From: Acidimicrobiia bacterium
GTDB lineage: Bacteria; Actinomycetota; Acidimicrobiia; Spongiisociales; Spongiisociaceae
Direction: 5' to 3'
NCBI GenBank assembly: GCA_021296345.1
Contig: JAGWAN010000008.1
Coordinates: 1-50,914, forward strand
Length of the DNA stretch: 50,914 nucleotides
The stretch's first letter is position 1; each line of letters opens with the position of its first letter. A model generated the notes under the pieces. It had not been told where the DNA came from and ran no database searches. It saw only the letters and a list, made by a program, of their open reading frames with translations. The translations under genes were made by a program, and so were the position numbers. Below, one piece after another: positions 16,105 to 25,780 of this stretch.

Positions 16105-17404
16105 TCGGGATCGCCCCCGAGAACATCGCTCGGCCGGACACTGCCGACAGCCATCCCACCGTCAGTGGGCCGTCGGATGTGACCCGGACGCCGGCGACCT
16201 CCGGGGCGGCGATATGGACGGTGCGGACCGAGATGGGAGGGATGCTGATCACATTGGCGCGGGTCCTTCCCTCGGGAGTGAGCGTCCGGTAGGTGACGGT
16301 CAACTCGGTCACTCCGGCGTTGAGGAACCTGAGCCGGCTTCCGGATGAGACCACCCCCGGACCTGGCACCAGCCATTCGGTTGCTGTGGTCCGAGCCCCT
16401 ACGGTGGCGGCGATGCCGGTCTCCGAACGAGCCACGATGACCGCGCCGAAGGATCCGTCGCCCGTCACCCGCACCCCGAACCCCGAAGAACTCAACCCCT
16501 CCAGCGACACTCTCGCCTGCCCGGGTCCTTCGATACGGCCCACCTGGGCGGGTAGCAGCGCCCCGAGTTCGTCGAACGCCTCGATCACGAAGTTGACCGG
16601 AATAGATGCTTCATTGGTCAGCACCAGGTCACTCCGGAGTCCGACCGCCCCCGCTACCGGGAACTCCCAGCCGTCGCCGGCGCCGGTGCCGGGCCAGACC
16701 GCTGTATCCATGCCGGTGGCGAACACCATCGCCGGAATGACCGAGCCCAGAACCGGCCGGACGACGATCGACAGTGACTCCCGGCGTGGCAGTATCTCCT
16801 CGAGGGCCACGACCCGCGTGCGCCGGGCCGGCACCGTCAATCCCTCCAGAGCTTCTCCCGCCTCGATACCCAACTCGCTGAATGCCCAGAGGTCGATCCG
16901 GGCGTCGGTGGTGAAGGGGTTGAAGAGCCGGAGGACCAGGCTCTCGCCCTCCAGCGTGGAGCCTCCCGGCAGATGCCACGAGTCCGGAATCCTCCCGGAG
17001 CAAAGGTCACCGGCCAGGAGACCCTCACCAGCCGCCACCACGCCGACGGCGCCCAAGCCCCCGGAGAACTCGACCAGCGCTGCGCTGGCTCCGACTGGTC
17101 GCGGGTTCTCGACCCTGGCCGCCGTGTCCGAGTCGATCCGACCCGAGATTCGGTCCTCCACCGAGCCGCCCTCGAGGAAGGAGAGATCGAAGCCTGCCGG
17201 GCCCTCTCCCATCACGCTGTACGCCGAGTTCCGGAGGCTGTCGGAACGCGACCAGGGACAGTGAGTGAAATGGGAGGCACCACCGGGTGGCGCCTCCGAA
17301 CGGCTGGTGGCCTCGACGGTCGGAACCGGCGGTACCGGGGCCGGCTGCGTGATCGCCACCACCACGGCGAGGGCCGCTACGACCAGGCCGAGTACGCGGG
17401 TCAT
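16097..17404 (-). CDS. DUF5719-like secreted/anchored protein
   Basis: The 435-residue product starts with a signal peptide or anchor (MTRVLGLVVAALAVVVAITQ). It continues as a beta-rich extracytoplasmic protein with repeated segments such as SLVLRLFNPFTTDARIDLWA and DLVLTNEASIPVNFVIEAF. This pattern and the position next to a giant GT2 glycosyltransferase and cofD match the actinobacterial DUF5719 family, whose function is unknown. It overlaps the upstream glycosyltransferase gene by four bases. Confidence 0.65.
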   Translation of the reverse strand: MTRVLGLVVAALAVVVAITQPAPVPPVPTVEATSRSEAPPGGASHFTHCPWSRSDSLRNSAYSVMGEGPAGFDLSFLEGGSVEDRISGRIDSDTAARVENPRPVGASAALVEFSGGLGAVGVVAAGEGLLAGDLCSGRIPDSWHLPGGSTLEGESLVLRLFNPFTTDARIDLWAFSELGIEAGEALEGLTVPARRTRVVALEEILPRRESLSIVVRPVLGSVIPAMVFATGMDTAVWPGTGAGDGWEFPVAGAVGLRSDLVLTNEASIPVNFVIEAFDELGALLPAQVGRIEGPGQARVSLEGLSSSGFGVRVTGDGSFGAVIVARSETGIAATVGARTTATEWLVPGPGVVSSGSRLRFLNAGVTELTVTYRTLTPEGRTRANVISIPPISVRTVHIAAPEVAGVRVTSDGPLTVGWLSAVSGRAMFSGAIPSG

Positions 17405-20187
17405 ACCGGTTCGTCCTCGGCCTCACGCCTGGCTCGCACCAGCGACAGGCCCACCAGCAGGATCACTATTACAGCTGCCGCCCGGGCCTGGAACCGGAAG
17501 GAACCCACCCCTCCGAAGGTGGCGACTCCCGCCTCGGCCGGCACGCGGTTGGCCCAGCCGTCCTGTTGCCAAGCGCCCGGACCCCACCGGTGGTCGGCGT
17601 TCTCGGCGATCCGGACCGAGCCTCCGGACGATCTGCCCGCGTAATCAGGTGCCACCCACGACCACGCCACGCCCTGATCGGTCATCGCCCGGTAGGCGGG
17701 CACATCGTTTTCCCACACTCCGGCGGAGTCCCCCACGAAGAGGCCGGCAAGCGGTCGCATGTCCAGCTGTGCGCTCAGGGCGTCCGCTATAGGACTGGGA
17801 CCGCTGGCCGCCACCCAGCGGATGCCGAACCGCGCCAGCAACTCGCCCGGGCGGAGTTCCTCCCCGCCAATCAAACCGACCAGGGTCTCCTCGAGGACCT
17901 CATCTCCCAGGCGTGCTTCGGGGAGCCAGGCCTGCGGATAGTCCAGGACGCCACCGATCAGGCGGTAGGGCGTGCCATCCGGCAGTACCCGATGCTGCCC
18001 CGGAAGGGTTTCCGCAGGCCCGGTCAGCAGCACCCGGTCGGGACCGTGGGCCTCAGCCCGGCTGGAGGCGAACGCGAAGGCGGCGAACCGGTCATCAGGT
18101 AGTCCCATGCGGCCGGCGGGAGCAGCGATCAGGGTGGTCAACCCGACCAGGATGGCCGCCGCCATGGCCGCGTACGCGGTAGCGGTTCGCAGCAGCGAGA
18201 CATCGATGCCGAGCGATGCCGGCGCGTCCAGAGCGCCTGCGACAACCAGAGCCGCGCCGGCGGCGGCAGCGATAAGGCCGGCGGCCGTGGTTTCCTGGCC
18301 CGCGCCCAAGGAACCAGCCCGCGCCACGAGAAACCCGACCGATCCGATCACCACACCCGCTACGGCGACCGACAGTGGATGGCCGCGTGCAACCGCCGCG
18401 GCCACCGTGCCCGCCGCCAGCAGCGGAATGGCCACCCACCAGGACGGATCGGGGTGGAACGGGGCGCCGCTCGACAGCACGTCGGCCAACCCGCGACCGC
18501 TCAGCCACGGCAGCAACACAGGCAAAGCGAGCACCGATCCGGCCGCGCCGACGACCAGGGGGCGGCTGCGCCGCGCCACTACGGCCCAGACGAGTCCGAA
18601 GAAGACGGGTATCACGATCGAGAGCGGGACGAAGGCAGCCGAGGCAGCGGTGGCAAAACCCACCCTGCCGAGGCGCCCCATCCAACCGCGACCGGTCTCC
18701 GGATCGGGCCCCGCCACCCCCGCCAACGACCAGGGAAGCCCGCCGAGCGCCAGGAGGCCGGGCCAGTAGCCCTCCCCTGCCAACCACAGGGCCGGGAACC
18801 CGGCTATGAACACCGCCCCGGCCACCAGGCGTGCCCCGCGACTGAGGCCGAGCCTGCGGATCAGAGCCACCATCCCGGCCACGCCCGAAGCGACCGCACC
18901 CACCGTGAGGATGCCGGCCGCCCCACCCCCGCCGCCCAGGAGGAACTGGATGGCGGCGGTGGCGCCGACCGAAGGATGCATCGGCTCGGGACTGCCCAGA
19001 CCGCCCGGATGCCATCCCCCGGCATAGGCGCGCAGGGTGTCCCAGGCCGATTCCGCCAGCGGCAGCACGTATCCAATCGCCGGCAGTCCCTCTGCAATGA
19101 TGGAGCGGGTGAGCACCAGGACCAGCGCCACCCCCAGTACTGTCGTTATGAAGTCCGGTCTCTGCCAGAAGGCCGGCGAGGCACGATCGTCCGGCGCCTC
19201 CTGCTCGGCACCGGCGCCTAGTAGAGCGCCCAGTTCGGCCGCGATCTCGCGCAGTTCCAGCGACCCGCGGACCTGGAAGCGGAACAACTCGGCATCCGAC
19301 TCCATGGAGGTCGTAGGGGCGCGCCGCCGGGCCTGCAGGGTCGAGGGCAGGTAGAGGAGGTTCCAGGCCCAGGTGCGAATCCAATCCACCGGTCCGGTCA
19401 GGACACCCTTCGCGAGCCGGTAGAGCCAGGTCGCCAGACCCACCAGGAACAGGGCGGGCAGAACCCACAGGAGGGTCACCAGGGAGTAGGTCTTGAGCAT
19501 GGTCCGGAGCCGTCCGGCCTGCTCCCGCCAGGTGGTGGGTCGCTGGGCGCCACTGGACCGGCTGAACACCTCCGATCCCGGGGTCACGACCACCCGACCG
19601 CCCACCACCCGGGCCCTCTGGCAGATGTCCAGGCCGAAGGACAGGTAGGGCAGGGTGTGATCCAACCCGCCCAAGCCTTCGGCTAGATCCCTTCTGACGA
19701 GCAGGGAAGCCGGCTCCAGGAACGCCACGTCCCGGATGACGTCGAACTGCTCCTGGTCGATCTCCCCCCTCTCGAGGCCGGTGTACGGGAACCCGAACAC
19801 ATCGGTGGGCCCGCCCACGGACAGGAGCCGGTCGGGTTGGTCGCTATCGAGCACCTTCGAACCCACCACGGAGGCCTCAAGGCTCTCGGCGGTCTCGATC
19901 AGCGCGGCCAGGGCGTCGGGTCGGGCGGTGGTCCGGGAGTCCAGCATCCACAGGTAGTCCACCTGACCGTCAACCATGTCCAGAGCCTCCGACAACCGCC
20001 GGGCCGTCTTAGGCCCGGCCGCCTCCGCAGCGCTGTCGGGACGCCGGTCGGCGATGACCACCACGTCCTCGACCTCGTAGACTTGGGGCTCGATGCTTGC
20101 CAGCACGTCGGCGATGTCGTCTCCCCGGCGGGCCACCACCAGCGCTAGGACGCGCTGCTTCGATGACGGAGGAGAGGGTTGGGTCAT
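17401..20187 (-). CDS. Giant GT2 glycosyltransferase with membrane C-terminal region
   Basis: The 928-residue protein has an N-terminal GT2 domain (about 1-240: QRVLALVVARRGDDIADVLA, VDYLWMLDSRTTARPDALA with a metal-type acidic motif). A hydrophobic region of ten or more membrane segments (about 245-720) and a C-terminal soluble domain precede a final membrane segment. This architecture recurs in actinobacteria near cofD/fbiA and DUF5719 genes and is assumed to assemble surface polysaccharide. It is the first gene of the coupled run down to 13193 and is divergent from cofD across a short spacer at 20188-20250. Confidence 0.75.
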   Translation of the reverse strand: MTQPSPPSSKQRVLALVVARRGDDIADVLASIEPQVYEVEDVVVIADRRPDSAAEAAGPKTARRLSEALDMVDGQVDYLWMLDSRTTARPDALAALIETAESLEASVVGSKVLDSDQPDRLLSVGGPTDVFGFPYTGLERGEIDQEQFDVIRDVAFLEPASLLVRRDLAEGLGGLDHTLPYLSFGLDICQRARVVGGRVVVTPGSEVFSRSSGAQRPTTWREQAGRLRTMLKTYSLVTLLWVLPALFLVGLATWLYRLAKGVLTGPVDWIRTWAWNLLYLPSTLQARRRAPTTSMESDAELFRFQVRGSLELREIAAELGALLGAGAEQEAPDDRASPAFWQRPDFITTVLGVALVLVLTRSIIAEGLPAIGYVLPLAESAWDTLRAYAGGWHPGGLGSPEPMHPSVGATAAIQFLLGGGGGAAGILTVGAVASGVAGMVALIRRLGLSRGARLVAGAVFIAGFPALWLAGEGYWPGLLALGGLPWSLAGVAGPDPETGRGWMGRLGRVGFATAASAAFVPLSIVIPVFFGLVWAVVARRSRPLVVGAAGSVLALPVLLPWLSGRGLADVLSSGAPFHPDPSWWVAIPLLAAGTVAAAVARGHPLSVAVAGVVIGSVGFLVARAGSLGAGQETTAAGLIAAAAGAALVVAGALDAPASLGIDVSLLRTATAYAAMAAAILVGLTTLIAAPAGRMGLPDDRFAAFAFASSRAEAHGPDRVLLTGPAETLPGQHRVLPDGTPYRLIGGVLDYPQAWLPEARLGDEVLEETLVGLIGGEELRPGELLARFGIRWVAASGPSPIADALSAQLDMRPLAGLFVGDSAGVWENDVPAYRAMTDQGVAWSWVAPDYAGRSSGGSVRIAENADHRWGPGAWQQDGWANRVPAEAGVATFGGVGSFRFQARAAAVIVILLVGLSLVRARREAEDEPV

Positions 20188-20250
20188 GGAGACCCCATTG
20201 TGTTACGGAATGGATTTCAAGACAACAACCGTCGCACCGGATCCCGGCTC

Positions 20251-21186
20251 GTGACCCGGCGGGTCGTGCTCCTGTCCGGCGGGGTCGGCGGCGCCCGCCT
20301 GGCTCGGGGCTTCGAGCACCTGGAGGATGTCGAGGCCACGGTGGTGGTGAACGTGGGGGACGACGACACCTTCTACGGGTGGTCGGTGTCCCCGGACGTG
20401 GACACGGTGCTCTACACCCTGGCCGGCCAGGAGGGGCCCCACGGTTGGGGTCGAGCCGGTGACACCACGGTGCTGATGGACCATCTGGCGCGCTTCGGGG
20501 TCGATACTCGCTTCCGGATCGGAGACGCCGACGCCGCCCTCAATCTCTACCGGACCATGCGGCTGCGAGACGGAGATCCCCTCGACGCCATCACGGCAGA
20601 CCTGGCGGGGATGATGGGAATCCGCTCGACGGTCGTCCCCGCCACCAACGATCGGCTCCGAACCGAGGTGCTGACCGGCCCTGGCCATTGGACGGCGTTC
20701 CAGGAGTACTTCGTGCTGCGTGGCCACCGCGACGAGGTCACGGCGGTGAGGTTCGCCGGTGAGGAGACGGCGCGGCCCGCCCCGGGGGTCGTGGAGGCGA
20801 TCTCGGACGCTGACGCGGTGGTGATCGCACCCTCCAACCCTCCCCTGTCCGTCTGGCCCATCCTTGCGGTCCGTGAGATCGCGGCGTCGGTGCGAGACGC
20901 CCGCCGGGTGATGGCGGTCAGTCCGCTGTTCGGAGGCCGGGCGCTCAAGGGACCGGCTGACCGGGTACTGACTTCCCTGGGCTTACCGCCGGGCAACGCC
21001 GGGGTGGTGGCGGCCTATCCCGGCCTCATCCAGGACCTGTTCATCGATGGCGCCGACCAGGCCGACGTGCCTGCCCTGACCGGCTCGGGGTTGTCGGTTC
21101 ATGCCGGGTCTACCCGCATCGCCGAGAAAGACCAGGCGATCAGTTTCGTCCGTCTGATGATGGACTTGCTGGGGCCCGCGTCTTGA
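20251..21186 (+). CDS. cofD: 2-phospho-L-lactate transferase CofD/FbiA (F420 biosynthesis)
   Basis: CofD joins the phospholactyl (or phosphoenolpyruvyl) group to Fo in the penultimate stage of coenzyme F420 synthesis. The 311-residue product begins VTRRVVLLSGGVGGARLARG, containing the GGVGGAR nucleotide-binding loop. It has the family segments NVGDDDTFYGWSVSPDVDT, IAPSNPPLSVWPIL and VSPLFGGRALKGPADR. I chose GTG at 20251 because an earlier ATG at 20179 would overlap the divergent glycosyltransferase start and adds 24 unconserved residues. The stop overlaps the TTG start of cofE. Confidence 0.93.
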   Translation: MTRRVVLLSGGVGGARLARGFEHLEDVEATVVVNVGDDDTFYGWSVSPDVDTVLYTLAGQEGPHGWGRAGDTTVLMDHLARFGVDTRFRIGDADAALNLYRTMRLRDGDPLDAITADLAGMMGIRSTVVPATNDRLRTEVLTGPGHWTAFQEYFVLRGHRDEVTAVRFAGEETARPAPGVVEAISDADAVVIAPSNPPLSVWPILAVREIAASVRDARRVMAVSPLFGGRALKGPADRVLTSLGLPPGNAGVVAAYPGLIQDLFIDGADQADVPALTGSGLSVHAGSTRIAEKDQAISFVRLMMDLLGPAS

Positions 21187-21884
21187 GCATCTCGATAATC
21201 CCCGTGGAAGGCATTCCCGAGGCCGAACCCGGCGACGACGTGGCCGGGATGCTGATCGGAGGATTGGCGGCGTCCGGGCTGGAACCGGCGGACGGGGATG
21301 TGCTGGTCGTCACGCACAAGCTGGTCTCGAAGGCCGAGGGTCGTATCGAGGAGATCGGCGACGATCCTGAGGCCCGCCTCCGGCTGATCGAACGGGAGGC
21401 ATCGGCCGTTCTCCGCCGCCGCGAGGAACTGGTGATCACCGAGACGCATCACGGGTTCGTGTGCGCTAACGCCGGCGTCGACAAGTCCAACGTGCGCCGT
21501 GGTTCGGCGGTTCTCCTCCCGATCGACCCGGACAAGTCGGCGCGGCGGATCCGCGCCCGTCTCCATCAGGCGCTCGGGGTGACGATCGGGGTGATCATCA
21601 CCGATACGTTCGGGAGGGCCTGGCGCCACGGCCTGACCGATGTGGCGATCGGCGTCGCCGGCATCCCAGCCGTGGTGGACTACCGGGGAACGGCCGACAC
21701 CTACGGCAACACCCTCGAGGTGACGGAGGTTGCGCTGGCGGACGAGCTGGCCGCTGCAGCCGACCTGGTGATGGGCAAGGCCAAGGGCATCCCCGCCGCC
21801 CTGATTCGCGGGGCGGAGCACCCACCGGGTGAGGGATCGAGCGCCGACCTGGTGCGGAGCCCCGCCCAAGACATGTTCCGCTGA
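21183..21884 (+). CDS. cofE: F420-0:gamma-glutamyl ligase CofE/FbiB N-domain
   Basis: CofE adds L-glutamates to F420-0 using GTP. The 233-residue product starts at TTG (TTGA overlap with the cofD stop) and reads MSISIIPVEGIPEAEPGDD. It has VVTHKLVSKAEGRI, THHGFVCANAGVDKSN and VIITDTFGRAWRHGLTDVAI, the core of the family. It lacks the C-terminal FMN nitroreductase-like domain that is fused in mycobacterial FbiB, so that reduction step would need a separate protein. Translational coupling to cofD supports the F420 assignment. Confidence 0.93.
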   Translation: MSISIIPVEGIPEAEPGDDVAGMLIGGLAASGLEPADGDVLVVTHKLVSKAEGRIEEIGDDPEARLRLIEREASAVLRRREELVITETHHGFVCANAGVDKSNVRRGSAVLLPIDPDKSARRIRARLHQALGVTIGVIITDTFGRAWRHGLTDVAIGVAGIPAVVDYRGTADTYGNTLEVTEVALADELAAAADLVMGKAKGIPAALIRGAEHPPGEGSSADLVRSPAQDMFR

Positions 21885-22022
21885 CGGCAAGTGGTCAATG
21901 GTCAGTCGGCAGTGGGCGGTGGCCAGCGGAAAGAGATGGTCAGCAAAGGGGACGCCGAGGTGTCAGAGGGGGTCCATTAACCCCGAGAGCACCCGAAGCC
22001 CCAACTGACCACTGGCCACTGT
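21885..22022. repeat. Convergent spacer with short self-complementary repeats
   Basis: Between the 3' ends of cofE and the epimerase gene lie repeated blocks (GTGGTCAATGGTCAGT, CAGTGGGCGGTGGCCAG, TGACCACTGGCCACTG). The blocks at the two ends are roughly inverted relative to each other, so the spacer could fold and act as a bidirectional terminator. No gene is seen. Confidence 0.5.
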
Positions 22023-22982
22023 TCAGTTCTCGGCGAACCAGGCGACGGTGGCCTTGATGCCCTCTTTCAGGGAGGTTCGGGGACTCCAATCCAGATCTCG
22101 GCGTGCTCGGCTGCAGTCGAGGGCGGAACGGGGAACGTCACCCTGGCGCGCGGGTCCATGGTTCGCTCCGCCACCGAAGCGGGCTTCTTGGGCTACCGCC
22201 CTGAACACCTCCAGCGTGCTGGTCTCCATGCCGGTGCCGATGTTGTAGACACCTCCCCCTCCCTCTTCCGCTGCCAGTACCAGGGCATCCACCACGTCCT
22301 CCACATACACGTAGTCCCTGGTGTCATCGCCGGTCCCGAAGATGGTCGGGCGGGTCCTGTCCATACAGGCCCTGGCGAAGATCGCCATCACCCCACCCTC
22401 ACCCGAGAAGTCCTGCCGCGGACCGTAGATGTTGGCCGGGCGGACGACCGCGTAGTCCAGATCCCGAAGCCGCCTCCACAAGTCCAGGTATTGCTCGGCC
22501 ACCAGCTTGGAGAGGCCGTAGGGCGATTCCGGATGCTTGGGCGTGTCCTCGGGCGTGGGAAGCGGGGCGTCCCGGCCGTATATGGCGCCCCCGGTGGAGA
22601 CGAACACCAGGCGGGGCATGCCGGCCAGCCGAATTGCCGCCAGCAGGTTGAGGGTGCCGGTGACGTTGATCTCCGCATCCAGGCCCGGATCCGCCACGGA
22701 AACCGCCACCGAGGTCTGGGCGGCCAGGTGGAAGATCCGGTCGGGAGCGAACTTGGCAACCGCGGCGGAAAGGTGCTCAGAGCGGATGTCCATCTGATGG
22801 ACTCCCACCTTCCCGAACCGGCGGGCTTCGGCCAGGCGCGAAAGGCGGCCCGATGACAGGTCATCCACCACCAGGACCTCCCAGCGGTCGGTCACCAGCC
22901 GGTCGACCAGGCTCGATCCGAGAAAGCCCGCACCCCCGGTGACAAGGGCCCGTCCCTGCGTGGGACTCCGGGTCCAGATCAC
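22023..22982 (-). CDS. NAD-dependent sugar epimerase/dehydratase (GalE-like)
   Basis: The 319-residue extended SDR has a Rossmann glycine motif (ALVTGGAGFLGSSLVDRL), the FHLAAQTSVAVSV strand, and catalytic STGGAIYG with YGLSK (Tyr/Lys). It most resembles UDP-glucose 4-epimerases and UDP-glucuronate epimerases or decarboxylases. It overlaps the UDP-glucose dehydrogenase gene by four bases, which suggests it acts on UDP-glucuronate or a related sugar for envelope polysaccharide. The exact substrate cannot be read from sequence. Confidence 0.85.
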   Translation of the reverse strand: MIWTRSPTQGRALVTGGAGFLGSSLVDRLVTDRWEVLVVDDLSSGRLSRLAEARRFGKVGVHQMDIRSEHLSAAVAKFAPDRIFHLAAQTSVAVSVADPGLDAEINVTGTLNLLAAIRLAGMPRLVFVSTGGAIYGRDAPLPTPEDTPKHPESPYGLSKLVAEQYLDLWRRLRDLDYAVVRPANIYGPRQDFSGEGGVMAIFARACMDRTRPTIFGTGDDTRDYVYVEDVVDALVLAAEEGGGGVYNIGTGMETSTLEVFRAVAQEARFGGGANHGPARQGDVPRSALDCSRARRDLDWSPRTSLKEGIKATVAWFAEN

Positions 22983-24322
22983 GCCCTACCCGTTCCCACG
23001 CCCCGGTAGGAGAGCCCGGCGGCTCTGACCACCTCCGCATCCAGGAGGTTGCGAGCATCCACCACCACCGAACCCCGCATCGCCTCCTTTACCTCTACCG
23101 GGTCGACCTGCCGGAACCGGCGCCACTCGGTCGCGACCAGCAGTACATCGGCGCCGTCCGCCGCCGCCAACGGATCGGGCACCATCTCCATCCCCGGCAT
23201 CGACAGAACGGCCCGGGGGTCGTAGGCGCGGACGGAGGCGCCCGCCGCGGTCAGCCTCCCGGCGAGATCGGCGGCCGGCGACTCCCGGACATCGTCCGTC
23301 CCCGCCTTGAACGCCAGACCCCACAGACCAACCGTCGCGCCTGACAACGTCCCACCCGCGGCGGAGGCCACTTTGGCGACGATGCGTCGCCTCTGCTCGT
23401 CGTTCACCTCCATCACAGCCCGGAGCAACCGGAAGTCGTAGCCGTGCCGTTCCGCCATCGCCCTCAGCGCCCGCGTGTCCTTCGGCAGGCAGGATCCTCC
23501 GTAGCCGGGCCCCGGGGCAAGGTAGTGGGAACCGATCCGGTGGTCGCGGCCCATTCCCCCGAGCACGGTAGCCGCGTCGGCGCCCACCTCCTCGCACAGG
23601 TTGGCGATCGAGTTCACAAAGCTGACCCGGGTCGCCAGATAGGCATTGGCGGCGTACTTGATCATCTCCGACGAGGCGGGATCGACCACCAACCGTTCCC
23701 CGGGAAGGTCACCGTACACACCGGATGCGAGGAGTTCCGCCGCTTGGAGGTCGGTCGAGCCGATGACAACCCGGTCCGGGTTCAAGAAGTCCTCCACCGC
23801 CGAGCCTTCCCGGAGAAACTCAGGATTGGACACGACCCTGACATCCCGCCCCTCGATGGCCGGTATCTGCGAGATCCGCCGGGCGGTACCCACCGGAACC
23901 GTGGACTTGATGACCAGGACCGAGCCGGCCGGCAACGAAGCCGCCACATCGGCGATCGCCCGGTCCAGGATGGAGGTGTCCACCGCTCCGCCCTCGCCCG
24001 AGGGAGTGGGCAGGGCGATGAAGACCACCGATGTGCCGCTCACCGCCTCCCGGTTGGATGCGTGGAAGCTGAGCCGCCCCGCAGCCCGGCCCTCGGATAT
24101 GAGGGCCGCCAGGCCCGGCTCGTAGACGGGCATCCGTCCAGCCCGGAGGGCATCAAGTCGAGCCTCATCGCGCTCCCCGAGCCGAACCTCGTGGCCAAGT
24201 CGGACGAGTCCGCCTGCCTGCACCAGACCCACGTAGCCGGCCCCGATCACCGCGATCCGCATCCTGTGCGAGCTACTCGCCCGTGCCGGCGCCTCCCCGT
24301 CGTCCGGACCCGGACGGCTCAC
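22979..24322 (-). CDS. ugd: UDP-glucose 6-dehydrogenase
   Basis: The enzyme oxidises UDP-glucose to UDP-glucuronate with two NAD. The 447-residue product has the MRIAVIGAGYVGLVQAGGL dinucleotide fold, STVPVGTARR, NPEFLREGSAVEDFLNPDRV, and the catalytic-cysteine motif GYGGSCLPKDTRAL. The GTG start at 24322 is preceded by GGAGG at five bases and lies next to the LCP stop. An internal ATG at 24262 would remove a 20-residue tail with no match to the family, so either could be used. It is coupled to the epimerase downstream. Confidence 0.93.
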   Translation of the reverse strand: MSRPGPDDGEAPARASSSHRMRIAVIGAGYVGLVQAGGLVRLGHEVRLGERDEARLDALRAGRMPVYEPGLAALISEGRAAGRLSFHASNREAVSGTSVVFIALPTPSGEGGAVDTSILDRAIADVAASLPAGSVLVIKSTVPVGTARRISQIPAIEGRDVRVVSNPEFLREGSAVEDFLNPDRVVIGSTDLQAAELLASGVYGDLPGERLVVDPASSEMIKYAANAYLATRVSFVNSIANLCEEVGADAATVLGGMGRDHRIGSHYLAPGPGYGGSCLPKDTRALRAMAERHGYDFRLLRAVMEVNDEQRRRIVAKVASAAGGTLSGATVGLWGLAFKAGTDDVRESPAADLAGRLTAAGASVRAYDPRAVLSMPGMEMVPDPLAAADGADVLLVATEWRRFRQVDPVEVKEAMRGSVVVDARNLLDAEVVRAAGLSYRGVGTGRA

Positions 24323-24323
24323 A

Positions 24324-25748
24324 TCAACCTCCGAGAACCGCTTCGGCGGCCAGCGCGTCGGCTCCTAGGATCACCACCGCATCCAGGCTGTTGTCCACCG
24401 AACCTGCCTCCACCAGCCCGAAGCCCAGCATCTCCACTACCTGCCGGCCGATTTCGTGGTCATAAGGACGCACCCTCACCACCGTGTTGTCGAATTCGAA
24501 CGAGGCGGCGTCCCCCACGCCAACCGATCCGGACACGCCCTCACGACCCTCGAACCAATCCGCCCACATCCTGGCCTGCTCATCGCCACCGTTGCCGTTG
24601 AGTACCTTCAGGCGAAGTTCCTGTGCCTGTTCTTGTTCCTGTAGCGGCGCTCCGGTCGGCGCATCGGTGCCGATGAAGGCGGCCAGGACCTCAGTTGCCT
24701 CGGGCTGTCTCGGATGCAGGTAATAGACGCCGTTCTCCGTGCTCTCCCAAACCGGTAACGAGTAGACCTCCACGCCCCCCCTGTTCAGATTCCGCGCCGC
24801 CCAACCCAGTTCCAGGAGACGCTCGGTATCCAGACCGGCATCGATGACGAGATGCTCCCCGGCTGCTCGGAGAACGGCGCCGATATCGAACACGATCGTC
24901 CAGCGCTTGGCGGACTCCAGCATGGCGAACAGCAGGCTCTGCTGGCGGCGGATCCTGCCCAGGTCGTTGGCGTCGACGCTGACCCAGACGTTGCCCTGGC
25001 GCTCCTGGTAACCCCGGGACCTGGCGTAGGCCAGCGCCTGCTTCCCGTCCAGGAGTTGGGTACCGGCTTCTACGTCAAGGCCCGACTTGAGGTCACGAGC
25101 CGGATAGGCAAAGGTGATCTCGACCCCGCCCAGCGCGTCGACGATGCTGGCGAACCCGTAGAAATCCATCTCCACGTAGTGATCGATCTGGACTCCGGTC
25201 AGTTCCTCCACCGTAGAGACCATCAGGTCGCCCCCACCCAGCGCCAGGGCGGCGTTCAGCTTGACGATCCCGTACCCGCCGAGATCGACCTGCAGGTCAC
25301 GGGGCAGGCTGAGGACCCTGGCCGTGTCGCCGTCGAGGGTGGCGAGCATGATCACATCGGCCCGGTTGCCGTCCATCCGATCGTTGATCTCCAGTTCGTC
25401 GGGAAGGCCCTCACGGGTGTCGCCTCCGATCACCAGAAAGGTCACCGGCGCCAGGACTTCAGCGGGCGGCTCTTCCACGGCGGGGGTGCCGGCGTTGGCA
25501 GGGAGGGTGGAACCCGGCGTGCTGGTCGCCACCGGCGCAGGCGGCGTCGGCTCGCGGGCCAGGCTCGGGATGGAGGTGGTGGGAATGGCCTCGATGGCCT
25601 CCCTCGCGTCCACCAGGTAATAGAGAATCCCCCCGAAGACCACCACGTTGATGACGATCAGGCCAATAATGAGCCGCATCCACCGCCGTCGGGTAGGCGT
25701 GGATTCGGGCGCGGCACCGCCCTCGTTGGTGGAGTCTTGGGTGGTCAT
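24324..25748 (-). CDS. LytR-CpsA-Psr (LCP) family cell-wall glycopolymer transferase
   Basis: LCP proteins attach polysaccharides from lipid carriers to peptidoglycan. The 474-residue product has a cytoplasmic N-tail, one membrane anchor (MRLIIGLIVINVVVFGGILYY, about 24-45) and a Pro/Thr-rich linker. The catalytic LCP domain (about 100-300) shows IGGDTRE, DVIMLATLDGD, RVLSLPRDLQVDL with key Arg/Asp residues, and QALAYARSR. A C-terminal LytR_C domain (LRLKVLNGNGG onward) follows. It lies upstream of ugd and the epimerase on the same strand, like CpsA next to sugar genes in mycobacteria. Confidence 0.9.
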   Translation of the reverse strand: MTTQDSTNEGGAAPESTPTRRRWMRLIIGLIVINVVVFGGILYYLVDAREAIEAIPTTSIPSLAREPTPPAPVATSTPGSTLPANAGTPAVEEPPAEVLAPVTFLVIGGDTREGLPDELEINDRMDGNRADVIMLATLDGDTARVLSLPRDLQVDLGGYGIVKLNAALALGGGDLMVSTVEELTGVQIDHYVEMDFYGFASIVDALGGVEITFAYPARDLKSGLDVEAGTQLLDGKQALAYARSRGYQERQGNVWVSVDANDLGRIRRQQSLLFAMLESAKRWTIVFDIGAVLRAAGEHLVIDAGLDTERLLELGWAARNLNRGGVEVYSLPVWESTENGVYYLHPRQPEATEVLAAFIGTDAPTGAPLQEQEQAQELRLKVLNGNGGDEQARMWADWFEGREGVSGSVGVGDAASFEFDNTVVRVRPYDHEIGRQVVEMLGFGLVEAGSVDNSLDAVVILGADALAAEAVLGG

Positions 25749-25780
25749 GGAAGGTCAGCCGATGTTACTCCTGCGGGCTG